Shown in pieces: positions 46,712 through 56,629 of a DNA stretch of 64,000 nt. The DNA is taken from positions 57,075,457 to 57,139,456 of the forward strand of contig NC_080420.1 of the NCBI RefSeq assembly GCF_029873635.1. Direction: 5' to 3'. The stretch's first letter is position 1; every line of letters begins with the position of its first letter. Both the position numbers and the translations under genes were made by a program. The notes beneath the pieces are model-generated. The model was not told the DNA's origin. It worked only from the letters and a program-made list of their open reading frames with translations, and ran no database searches. The DNA comes from Malania oleifera (Eukaryota > Streptophyta > Magnoliopsida > Santalales > Ximeniaceae).

Positions 46712-48133
46712 TGGTATCAGAGTGTTGTGATCTCCTTTAAATCTGATTTACATGAGTTGATTTTGGAGACTGTTTTTTTCTTTTTTCTTACCTTCCCCTA
46801 ATTGGTTCTCAAATCTGATTGTCTATTTGGTTTGAGAGTTGTTTAGGGACACCCTTTGTCTTAGTCGGGCTGCGCAGCATCCTTAGTTGCATGCTGTGTG
46901 TTGTGATGGTTTGCTGATGTAAAGTATGTCCACACTATTTCTGGTACGCTGGTGTTGTTGCTCTGATGTTCTACTGGCTGGTTGTGTATGGCGAATCTGT
47001 TTTGAAGCTGCATGTATTCATGATTGATTGCTTGCAATCTTGTATCAGTTGCTCGTTGATTTTGAATGGTGTTCAATGACTTTATTTCCAGTTCTTGACT
47101 ACACTTGCTTCTAGTTGCTTCCGGCCATAATAATTGTAGCTGCTGCCAGGTTATTTCTTAAGAGCCTGCGGTGCTTTTTTGTGCTCGCTCACATTCTGTG
47201 TGGTCCAGTAATTCCTCCTAGGCTATTGCAACTTCAGTTCTGTGGTCATAGCTGCATCTTGAAGTTCTGTACACTTGAAGTTCTCGAGTGCTATTCTTTG
47301 CTAGTGTGTGCTGCTTTATTCTGTGTTGTTTCTGTCTTGTTCATTCATGATACTGATGTGTGCTGTTTGTATTTATTGGGGGTGGTTCTGATAGCCTCTC
47401 AAGAGACAGAGATTTGGCTGATACACTTAACTTGCAGATCACGGCTATCAAATTTCTGGATCCTCCAACTACTTCTTGAGGTCTCAAGCAGTGTGCGTGC
47501 ATACTAACACAAAAGGGAAGTCCAAGTATCTGCTGCACTCTCCTCTGTTTCCAGACCCCAAGGATTATGAAGATTGGATGAAAGAAAATAACATATTGCT
47601 TATGTGGTTATGAAATAGCATAGAGCCACAAATTGTCGTAGATGTGATGTTTCATAGAATGGCCAAGGCTGCATTGAATGATCTTTGTAAAAGCTTCTCA
47701 AAAGATAAAAATCAAACTCATGTCTTTGAGATGCATAAGATGTCTTTCAAATATGACCAAGGTCTGACAAGGGTGAGAGGATAAAGAGGCACCGGGCAGA
47801 ATTCTTGATTCCCAAGTTTTTGTATAGGTTGATTCCTGAACCCATCTGTGATCAGATTCTTCCCAAAGAATCTATACCAACCATGACTGAAGCTTATGCT
47901 AGAATATGGCTCTCAGCCTTCTTCTCAAGCTTCTTCCCCTGATAGTTCAACCATGGTTAACACCACCATGAACCAAGGTAGGAAAAGTGTTGGAGGATGA
48001 GGTTAAGGCTTGGACAACGGTCGTTGTAGAGGCAGTGTATCAAGAGGAGGAGTTCATTGCAACAATTCTTGCATTTGCACACATTGTGGCAAGGACAATC
48101 ATATTGTTGGTCAATAGGGATCAAGTGCACCCA
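46712..48133 (+). pseudogene. Copia leader and gag relic
   Basis: The leader runs to about 47500 with no gene recognised. Then broken frames give 'MWLWNSIEPQIVVDVMF' (about 47600) and 'FEMHKMSFKYDQG' (about 47727), typical of the copia capsid domain. 'CICTHCGKDNHIVG' of a zinc knuckle is at about 48073-48114. Several shifts and stops. Confidence 0.72.
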
Positions 48134-48818
48134 AGGTCTTAAATTTCGATTTCGATTCAAATTTCAAAGCTCCAAAAGTACAAAAATTTTGACTTCGATG
48201 TCAATTTCGATTTCAATTTGAAAAAATAATGAAAATTAGTGGTAAAGCATGGAATTCTTTGTGAAACTTTAGAAATGATTAACAAACATTATAAAATAAG
48301 TTCTAGGACTAATATATTACAAATTAAATACATTTATGTTTTGTATGAGGTGGAAAAGTTGTAAAATAGTATGTGTATCAAACATATTTGTAAGATAATG
48401 TACATCAAACATATTCAGTTAATACAAATGAAATTCATAAATCATTTAAATATTATTTATTATACAAATAATGATAATTTAGACATGAATGGTTAAATAA
48501 AATGTTTCTGTAAGTTTATTTTTCATATGATTTCAAAAGCACTTGTAATAATCTTTTGTTTTGATAAAATAAATTAAAAGAGATATTTCACTTTACTCCT
48601 AAATCTCTCATTTGAATTCCGACGAAATTTCATTGTATAGTTAAAATTTCGAAAAGTTTCGCTAAAATTTCAAGATTTTGATAAATTTTGGATGATTCAT
48701 TGAGATTTCGACGGAAATTATGCAAGACGGAAATCGACTGCCATTTCGATTTCAAGGGTGATGGAAATCAGAAATTTCAATGCAAATTTCGACAATTTCG
48801 TTGAAATTTAAGACCATG
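48134..48818. mobile_element. MITE of the 'gtcttaaatttc' family, copy 1 (Mutator-like duplication)
   Basis: 685 bp with inverted ends 'ggtcttaaatttc' and 'gaaatttaagacc'. It is flanked by a perfect 10-bp duplication 'agtgcaccca' (48124-48133 and 48819-48828), or 9 bp if one end base belongs to the element. The interior is AT-rich, with repeated 'aaatttcga' and 'tcgaaat' words and no coding. The duplication length fits Mutator-like non-autonomous elements. Its reverse complement is closely similar to 54324-54988. Confidence 0.88.
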
Positions 48819-48828
48819 AGTGCACCCA

Positions 48829-50855
48829 ACCATTCCACTAGAGAGTTGACTACATCGTCTACCATGAGTATAACAACATTGTTTGCCTGGTTCAACAGCT
48901 CCTAACTCAATCTTCTACATTACACCCATTTAGGTACCAAGATTCTTGCCTCTTGTTGCCCTACGTTATTGACTCTAGTGCCTCAACACAAGTGACATGT
49001 ACTCCTAATCAATTTCAATTCGTGATTGTAAGGTTACTCTTGCTGATGGTTCAAGTACATAGATTGCTAGTTGTACCATATTCTTTCATTTATTTCTATT
49101 CTCCTTTCCGCTGTGTTACATGTGCCTATATTTCCAATTATCAGTTAGTCAATTCACTATCTCATACCTATTCCATAACCTTCCTTCCTTCTAAGTGTGC
49201 TATTCACGATCTCCAAACAAAGAGGATTGGTGGAGGGCTTGAGAAAAATGGCATGTACTATTTCACGGTGGTGGTAGACCCAATTCTTGTCAACAGCTGT
49301 CGAAATTTCTACTCATGGTGTTTCTTTTAATTAGTGGCATGCTATTTCGGTCATCAATCCATTCAAAAGCTGCAACAAGTTTTTCCAAGTTCAAGTTTGT
49401 TTATGTTCGAACAGCTTTGCATCTCGAGTACAGTCTCACAGTAAATAATTCTGTTCTCTTATTAATTTAGATATTAGGGGTTCGTGTATGAGAATTGACC
49501 GATTATCAATATTTTCAACCCTTTGTGGATGATTTTTCATATATGACCTAGGTTTATTTGTTAATTTTTTACATATGAGCTGGATCTATTTGTTAAGACA
49601 GGTCTAAATTTCTTAACGTATTCATTAAATTGTACTAGGAAATAAAAACTCAGCTAGACACTTATATTCAATTTTTTTTCTAATGCACTTGAATTTGTTC
49701 AAAATATGCTTCAATCTTTTTGTTTAGCCAAAGGGATTATTCATCAAACATCATGTGTACATACCCCTTAGCACCACAGAGTGGCTGAACCAAAAAATAT
49801 AGACGTTTACTTGATAGACAGTCTATCTTTCATATGCATGTTCCTAATTCCTATATAACCCTTTGGACTAATGCTCTTCTCACAGGTCACAGCCTGTTTT
49901 CAACTTAAGAAAATGTCATCCAGTGTTCCAGGGCTAAAAATTCCCTTCTCCATCATGTACCCAAAAACATCAATGTTCTCTTGTGCCTCGTGTCTTTGGG
50001 TGCATATGTTTTGTTCATGTTCCACATACTAATCAAGACAAGTTCTCTCCTCATGCTATTATGTGTGTTTGTTGGGCAAATGAAAGCTCAAAAAGGATAT
50101 AAATGTTATGATCCCACATGTCAAGAAATATGCTTGTGAAGGTGTTCCCTATTTTTTGAGGGAACAGTAGAACACCTCATTTTGTGTCAGATCCACCTTG
50201 GAAATCTATTTTGAGTCCATCAGTCCACCCTGTGTGTTGATCCTCACATTCCCTTAGATAAAACTTATGTTTCTCTTTCAAATCCATAAATTACTGAACC
50301 AAAGAAACAATTGAGGGTTTATGAACGACAAAAAATAAGTGCAAACATCACTCCCACCAGACAAGTACTTCTTCTGCCCGTTTCCTCTTTTGACTTATGT
50401 TATGGAGACACATTCCAATGTGACTTTAATTTGCCACTGAAAAGAAACCCAAACATTTACTTAGTAATCCTGGGTTGTGTATCCTATTGCTCATTATCTT
50501 TCAATTCTTCACCTTCCTTGTCCTATTTGTTTTTCTGTCTTGTCTACTTCCTCTATTTTTATCACTTCTTCACAAGTTAAAGCACTCGCTAACCCTGGGT
50601 GCAATCATGCAATGAATGTAGACTACCTGCCTTGACCACCAAACGGACATGGGATTTGGAGGATATTTCTCATGGTAAGGAATTGATTAGGTTTCATTGG
50701 GCCTACACCATCAAATATCTTCCAAGAGCTCTATCAAATGACTTAAGGCTCGGCTGGTTGCCAAAGGATTCACCCAACCATATGGTATTGATTGTTTTGA
50801 GACCTTCTCTCACGTGTTGCTTACCTAAATTTTGTTTGTGTATGGATCTCATTAG
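48829..50855 (+). pseudogene. Copia protease and integrase relic
   Basis: It resumes after the MITE. 'VIDSSASTQVT' (about 48965) is the protease active-site motif, with Ser in place of Gly. 'IGGGLEKNGMYYF' (about 49226-49265) is the pre-integrase segment. Broken integrase frames follow, including 'KVGKLKKDINVMIPHVKKYA'-like text near 50080-50130 from the C-terminal half. The start of reverse transcriptase is at about 50650-50810 ('RFHWAYTIKYLPRAL'). Many stops. Confidence 0.7.
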
Positions 50856-50992
50856 AGGTAGTGAGGAAGGATTTAATAGCCCTTAATCCAATAGAGGAAA
50901 ACACTCTCAATTGGTGGAAAATGATTCATGTAGCCGACCCCACCTAGTGGGATTTAAGGCTTGTTGTTGTTGTTGTTGCTGTTTGTTGTTGT
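50856..50992 (+). mobile_element. 5'-truncated RTE-type LINE tail with 15-bp duplication
   Basis: 137 bp reading 'KDLIALNPIEEN' and 'WWKMIHVADPT', the last codons of a plant RTE reverse transcriptase. It continues with 'tagccgaccccacctagtgg' and ends in TTG repeats. It is flanked by the perfect duplication 'tatggatctcattag' (50841-50855 and 50993-51007), which is not part of the LINE and belongs to the interrupted copia reverse transcriptase. A clean target-primed insertion. Confidence 0.9.
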
Positions 50993-51007
50993 TATGGATC
51001 TCATTAG

Positions 51008-52216
51008 CAGTTAATCTTGATTGACCCTTATATAGTTGGATGTGAAGAATGTATTGTTTGTATAATTGCAGGAATGGGTATCATGGAGCAACCTCATAGC
51101 TATGTTGCTTAGGAGGGAGGCTAGTAAGGAGTATAGGATACATAAGGTCATTTATGATCTTAAGCAGTCTCCTCAAGTCTGATTTGAAAAACTTAGTAAG
51201 GTGGTCTCTGCATTTGATTTTATCTAGTGCTACTCTGATCATTCGATTTTTGTTCATGTAAAGGAGATAAGCGTGGTACTTCTAGTCGTCTATGTCGATG
51301 ACATCATCATCTTTGGCAGTGACCAAAGTGGGATTGCAGATGTCAAGCAATGACCTAAAGCAAATTTTCAAATCAAGGACTTGAGTTTCAATGTTACTCT
51401 CTTGGTGTTGAGATTGCATGGTTTAAGAAAGGGTTGGAATCTATCTCAGCAAAACTATATGGACTTGCTAAGTGAGACTGGTATTTTGGGAGCTAAACAA
51501 GTTGATACTCCTAAGGTCCCATCATGAAGTTGTCTAGGGATGTTGGACTGAAAATTGAAGATAAACATCGATATAGGTAGTTGGTTGGCAAGTTGATATA
51601 CGTAACTACCAGAATCCTTCATCATGGGAGTGGTGAATCAGTTTCCAGAAAATTTCAAAAGACACATTGGGATGTTGCTTGTAGGAATCTACAGTATCTT
51701 TAAAAGCTCTCCTAAAAAAGGTTGGATATATAAATGTAATAGAAACTATGAGATCATGGGATACTATTATGTAGATTAGGCTGGCTATATTGATAATCAA
51801 AGTACACTTGTGAGAGGTAATCATTTACCTATTATATCAAGAAAAATGCTACTGCAACAAGATCCAGTGTTGAAGCACAATAACGAACTATGGCTCATAC
51901 TGCAAGTGAGCGTATGCGGTTGAGATCTCTTATGTCAAATATTTTGGAAATGAAGCCCAGATAAGTTTGTGATAATCAAGCTAGCATTTATTCTGCTAGC
52001 AATCTAATGTTTCATGAGAGGACAAAGCAAATTGAAGTTGACTATCATTTTATGAGGGATGTTGTATTCAAGACGATTGCGAGGACTCCATTTTTTAATA
52101 TGTGGATCAACTAGTTAGGTGATGTTCTGCAGAGGCATTATTTAAGTTTGCCTAGTCTAATAGTGGTAATAAGCTGGTGTTAAGTGATATATATACACCT
52201 CCAGCTTGAGAGGGAG
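51008..52216 (+). pseudogene. Copia reverse transcriptase and RNase H relic
   Basis: After the LINE tail the RT continues ('LAVNLD', then 'EKLSKVVSAFDFI'). The intact catalytic 'YVDD' is at 51291-51302, followed by 'IIIFGSDQ'. Toward 51780-52150 are pieces of RNase H ('GYIDNQST', then 'ADYHF'-like text in shifted frame), and then the purine tract before the right LTR. Single-base shifts and stops break every domain. Confidence 0.75.
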
Positions 52217-52456
52217 TGTTGGAAAAGACTAGGCTATTTTAGTAATTATATGATGCGACTTGTGAGTGGGATTATTTGTGTCTTTCATTTTATTTTTTCT
52301 CTTTTTTGTTATTAATATAGAAGATCACAGACCTGGAGCTCCAGGAAAAACTGCCACCTGGGTTTCTCCCCTTCCTATCTTCTCATCTTCTCCATCTATA
52401 ACCATAATTGCTTTATTTTCTTCACTGAATCTTCAATTTGTTTTAGATTTACAACA
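52217..52456 (+). repeat. Right LTR of the copia element
   Basis: 240 bp, from 'tgttggaaaagactaggc' to 'gatttacaaca', directly after the purine tract. It matches the left LTR over most of its length with many differences. Confidence 0.75.
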
Positions 52457-53205
52457 GAGCTGATCTCACAAATTTTAAATTACTGCCAGCTGAAATAAGT
52501 CAATAGATTTATGCTGTGCAATACATGGTTCTTCAACAAATATTCTCTTCGAAGTTTTTTTGCAGTCTTAACAAAATTTTGATAAGCCTTGGCACACAAC
52601 TTAAAGTCACACTAAGACCCTTTATCAAATCATGCAGCAACTACTAATCTAGAAGCTTCAAAATGTCTAAAAGCCTTAAAAGTACAGATTTTTTCCTAAA
52701 GCCTTTTTTGGCCCAAGAACTAATAAATTACACCATGGCACCAAATAAAGGCCTCCGCACTGGACAAGCCTCAGCACCAAATATAAAGATTGGCTCCAAA
52801 ATATCAATTGAAAATGAACAGTAGAATGGTCGTGGCCATTATTTGAAACCATGAATAGATGAAGCGCTCTTCAGCTCTTTCCAACTCTACCCTTTAATCT
52901 GAAAATTATAGCATTCCAAACATGTGCCACAGCATTATATACTTAGCAACATGTCAATTGTACCAAAGAAAATTAACCCTGAAGGCTCCACTCATTAAAT
53001 GTGTGCACCATTTAAAGTTCACTGGGTTGGGCCAGTCAACTGAATTTTAAGGCAGAGAATGTACAACTTTAACATAGGCAGATGCTCAATTCCCAATGAG
53101 ATCTAGATTGAAATGACAAACATGGAACCCTCATTTGAACCCTTATAAAAGCAATGCATTTATTGACCCTTGAAAAAAAAAAAAATTTAGAATGCGCAGA
53201 GGTAC

Positions 53206-53310
53206 CGTTCTTAAAATCAAATGCATTGCGTGTGGCATATGTCTCTTTGACCCTTTGACTGGTCCAGCTGATAAGCATTTTATAATACATATTTGCTTGA
53301 ATTGTCAACC
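53206..53310 (-). CDS. CPSF73-II: CPSF73-II exon: 'GLTIQANMYYKMLISWTSQ'
   Basis: 105 bp, the most 5' exon found. The acceptor is 'tttattctttcag' before GG (53310) and the donor is AACG then 'gtacct' (53205). Two bases finish a Gly codon, then 34 codons 'LTIQANMYYKMLISWTSQRV' up to 'ATRNAFDFKN', and one base of a Val codon completed by the next exon. It matches the conserved beta-CASP segment that follows the 'P-(I/V)-Y-F' strand in plant CPSF73-II. The exon length is a multiple of three, so skipping it would keep the frame. Confidence 0.88.
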
Positions 53311-53972
53311 CTGAAAGAATAAATATCTGCATCGTCAAACAGAACATGAGACCCCACTGGGAAGAGATCATTGAGAATGTCGTCAATCATTATTGAGAAT
53401 GCCACCCAAAAAAAAGTTCCAAATACATGTCAAAGAAGGTATAAGTTCTAGAAAAAAAAAAAAAAAGCACAGGAAAAAGCATCCTACAGTAGATGTTTTC
53501 TTTCTTTCTTTCTCTCTTTTTTTTTTTTTGGTTTGAGTAAAGAAGTTACATGTGCGCAAAGCAAAACAATCTCCACTAATGAGAGTTGAACCCTAGCAGC
53601 CCCCTTTGAGAAAATCTAGAAGGCAAGCGTTGAAAATAAGGCGTGTTCTTGATATCTTGAATGAAAAAAAAAAAAAAAAAATTGAGTTCAAATGCACAGG
53701 TACAGAGAGTTAAGATTACAAATTAACATGAGTTTCCATTATTTTCCCCCAATGCATTATTTTGTGATTAAGATGGTAAATTGCTAATGTAAGCTTTTAG
53801 CATTCTAACCATGTTCTAAAGTCAATATGACAGTTAACAGGGATGCTAGCCTGATGAGAAGTCGGAATTTAGGGAAGAAAAAATAATAAAGCATTGAAAT
53901 GTCGATGTATGTTATGAAGGAAATTGAACCATATAGCTATCTCATTTTGGATGGAGCACTGACTTCAAACTT
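53311..53972. other. Intron sequence, no gene seen
   Basis: Poly-A and poly-T runs (53450-53467, 53515-53530, 53663-53681) and a TTTC microsatellite. No exon of CPSF73-II was recognised here on the minus strand. Confidence 0.55.
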
Positions 53973-54131
53973 GGTGTAACGATCTTGGACCAACTATGGT
54001 GAGGTATTATCTAGCTTGCCCCATTGCGCTCATAGTTTTGTCTTATAAAAGATACCTCACATAGTTGAAGCCTAAACTATCCTTATAAGCCCAAGATCTC
54101 CCTAGTACATGACCGATGTGGGATCGTGACA
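53973..54131 (-). repeat. Dispersed 'gtcacgatcccacat' repeat, copy 1 of a pair
   Basis: On the minus strand it starts 'gtcacgatcccacatcgg' and runs through 'gagatcttgggcttataagg' and 'tcttttataagac' to 'aatacctcaccatagttgg', the same order as 20745-20912. A second copy follows at 54245-55075. It is non-coding. Confidence 0.7.
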
Positions 54132-54244
54132 GCCCCTCATCCAATCTCCGACACCCTCATTGGAGTGGCCCATGCCCCTCGTGTGGGAATTACACCTTTG
54201 CGTTAGATCCAAACCTAGGGTGGCTTTAAGACTAAATATAAGTC

Positions 54245-55075
54245 TTGGCCCAACTCCAATGAGGTATTGTCCACTTTGCCTACTGGGCTCACGATTTTAT
54301 CCTATAAAAGGAATCTTATGCCCATGGTCTTAAATTTCCACGAAATTGTCCAAATTTACATCGAAGTTTCCGATTTCCATCACCCTTGAAATCAAAATGG
54401 AAGTCAATTTCTGTTTTACATAATTTCCATCGAAATTTCAACGAATCATTTGAAATTTATCAAAATCTGGATTTTTTGCAAAATTTGTCAAAATTTTAAC
54501 TAAGAACAAAATTTCCTCGGAATTCAAATGAGAAATTTAGGAGTGAAGTGAAATTTCTCTCTTAATTTATGTTATTTTTTTATTGAAACAAAAAATCATT
54601 ATAAGGGATTTTGAAATTATATGAAAAAATAAACTTGCAACAATATTTTTTATCTAAGCATTCATGGCTAAATTATCATTATTTGTATAATAAATAATAT
54701 TTAAATGATTTAGAAATTTCATTTGTATTAACTGAATAATTTTAATGCATGTTATCTTATACACAAATCATATTAAAATTTTTCCACCTCATACAAAGCA
54801 TGGATGTATTTAATTTGTTATATATTAGTCCTAAAACCTATGTTATTATGTCTATTAACCATTTCTAAAGTTCATAAAAGAATTCTATGATTCACTGCTA
54901 ATTTTCATTATTTTTTCAATATTGAAATCGAAATTTCTGTACTTATGGAGCTTTGAAATTTGAGGCGAAATTGAAATTTAAGACCTTGCTTATGTCTCAC
55001 AGAATTGAGGCCTAAACCATACTTGTAAGCCAAATATCTTCGTAGTTCACATCTAATGTGGGATCATGACATTTG
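54245..55075 (-). repeat. Dispersed repeat, copy 2, split by a MITE
   Basis: The same word order as 53973-54131 but interrupted at 54323/54989 by a 665-bp MITE. The left part ends 'aaggaatcttatg' and the right part continues 'ttatgtctcacagaattgag'. Together they rebuild one repeat unit in the same orientation as copy 1. Between the pair (54132-54244) is a short non-coding spacer. Confidence 0.7.
54324..54988. mobile_element. MITE of the 'gtcttaaatttc' family, copy 2
   Basis: 665 bp with the same inverted ends as 48134-48818 but in opposite orientation. The flanks 'cttatgccc' (54315-54323) and 'cttatgtct' (54989-54997) match at 7 of 9 positions, a decayed 9-bp duplication. The two copies are similar along their whole length when one is reversed. 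Confidence 0.85.
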
Positions 55076-56629
55076 ACCATTAAGAGCAAAGAAATTCATT
55101 AAAATGAAAGAAATGAAACTCACAGTCCTCTATTTAATAGATGAGTAAAGATAGCCTTGGCCAAGCACTGAATTTGTACAAAGATCTAAATGGAGGAAAA
55201 CAGCCCTGCATCCAAGAGAGCCATGGCCAAGCACTAGCAATTCGCATCACAAAGATCTAATTGATGGGCAACAACACTGCATTCACTCGACATTATGGAA
55301 GTAGTAATTTTTTATATTTGAATAGAAGTGTACCCTCTTTCTTTTGAAAGCAAATCAAAACCATGCAGGTATTTTTCTCCTTTTCTTCCCTCTTCTCAAT
55401 CAATCAAGACTGCTAAGTCATACAAGCAGAAACAATCCTAATAAAAACTTGGTGTTGATTCTTGTGGTATCTGATATACAGGTTCATTGTCCATCTGTAG
55501 TTCCTTGACTCCTGCACTCAATACATTTTGGGTTTTCTTCGGCTTGTCACCATAACTTGCCAAACCCTCACCCCCCAAATTTGTTTTTTTAAAGCATTCC
55601 TAGTAGTTCACAAAGCCATAAATAAATTATATGTACACATCTTCATATAGATTAGAATGAGCAGTCGTATGCCCTAAAAGCCAATTATTTTTCTAGCATG
55701 TTTTGTATTTTTCATATATAGATAGAAAAGTGAAAGATACTGCACACCCTTTCTTCCACTCACTCTCAAGCAGAATTTTAGAGATCTTCTCAATCTTCCA
55801 CTACAACTACAGATATGCAACAGCCATACCCAGGCAAGCGAAAAAAAAGAAAAGGAAAGATGCAACAGATGACCAATTTAAACACATCCATTAGAAGGCT
55901 CACAAGCTCATCACTTGGCAAAAAGGAATTCATGTTTTGCAAAGAAATGCAGACAAGGGACTTTATGGATTAAAACTTCAATGAGAACTAAACAGAGAAT
56001 TTGATTTGATTTTAGCCAGCTTGGGCTTTCATGAGAAGCAAAGGGAGTTGGGTGCCAATGTCAGTTCCAGCCTCACCACTGTTTGCTTAGAGATTCTTTG
56101 AGATCATGGTGTATGGCTGGATATTTTTGCAAGCCAATTATGGAATAAAAGTTGCATTTCTTCTATTTGATAAAAAAGGAGAGTCAGATGCACATTTGCT
56201 TGGCCAAATTGACAACATCATTACCAATTGAGAAGTTAGGCATAAAAAGAAGGTAAATATGGTTATTGCTTGTTTCAAGGGATACAACAGTACTTGGTGA
56301 AATCACATGGAAGCACAGCATGGCCTTTGCCTAAAAGATCCTATAACCAGGTGGAATTAGGTAAATCAAGTTATGGCTAGAAACCATTCCAGCTAATTGG
56401 GCTTGGGAGTTGTGCGCTACAAGTCTAGATTATGCCCATCGAGAAACACGTGAGAACCTAAATGTGTGAATTTAATATACTAGTTTCCAGGCATTCTCAA
56501 AAGAGTGAGGCCTAACAAATTATTACATATGCCGGTGGTCTTTCATATTGTATTCAGTTAGATCAAGGTCGTGATTTTGAGTTTGTAGATCACGCAGCTT
56601 CACATGCCAAAACTGCCAAGAAAAAAGGA
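55076..56629. other. Non-coding stretch in the long 5' intron
   Basis: Apart from the small frame at 55438-55599, no gene, element end or CPSF73-II exon was recognised. The text shows a repeated word 'ggccaagcact' (55160 and 55227) but no longer unit. Confidence 0.5.
55438..55599 (-). other. Coding-like open frame of 53 codons, origin unknown
   Basis: The minus strand is open from 55599 to a TAG at 55438. It holds the hydrophilic run 'GEGLASYGDKPKKTQNVL', then 'GVKELQMDNEPVYQIPQES' and 'TPSFY'. The composition is more like coding sequence than the surrounding AT-rich DNA. No ATG starts it, and a possible splice acceptor ('ggggggtgag') lies within. It could be a terminal exon of a nested or overlapping gene, or a gene fragment. 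The protein is not recognised and chance is possible. Confidence 0.25.

Larger units (their letters stand above)
46493..52456 (+). mobile_element. Degenerate Ty1/copia element with two secondary insertions
   Basis: Short LTRs (46493-46711 and 52217-52456) share 'taggctattttagta' and 'gtgggattatt'-like words. The primer site 'tggtatcagag' follows the left LTR at 46712, and the purine tract 'gcttgagagggag' precedes the right LTR. The interior has gag, protease, integrase, reverse transcriptase and RNase H in copia order, all broken. A MITE (48134-48818) and an RTE LINE tail (50856-50992) were inserted later, each with its own duplication. The first 13 bases of the left LTR do not match the right one, and no 5-bp target duplication was seen. 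Confidence 0.82.
41901..53205 (-). other. CPSF73-II: CPSF73-II intron (11.3 kb)
   Basis: It runs from the donor 'gtacct' after AACG (53205) to the acceptor before 41900. It contains a hAT-like element, a gypsy relic, a copia pseudo-element with a MITE and an RTE fragment inside, and non-coding AT-rich spacers (41901-42968, 43898-44600, 52457-53205) where no genes are recognised. Confidence 0.85.
34843..53310 (-). other. CPSF73-II: CPSF73-II (INTS11-like) gene locus, 3' half
   Basis: Four exons on the minus strand join in phase (1-1, 1-2, 2-0 boundaries all consistent) and give a continuous product matching the C-terminal two thirds of plant CPSF73-II. In Arabidopsis this is the EDA26 gene product, a paralogue of the mRNA 3'-end endonuclease CPSF73 and the plant relative of Integrator subunit 11. 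The first coding exons, with the HxHxDH metal site, are not found up to 64000, so the 5' end probably lies further right across an intron of at least 10.7 kb. Introns total more than 17 kb here and are filled with transposons. The frame is intact through the stop codon, which argues for a live gene. A possible poly-A signal on the minus strand (plus 34388-34393) is about 450 bp past the stop. Confidence 0.88.
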
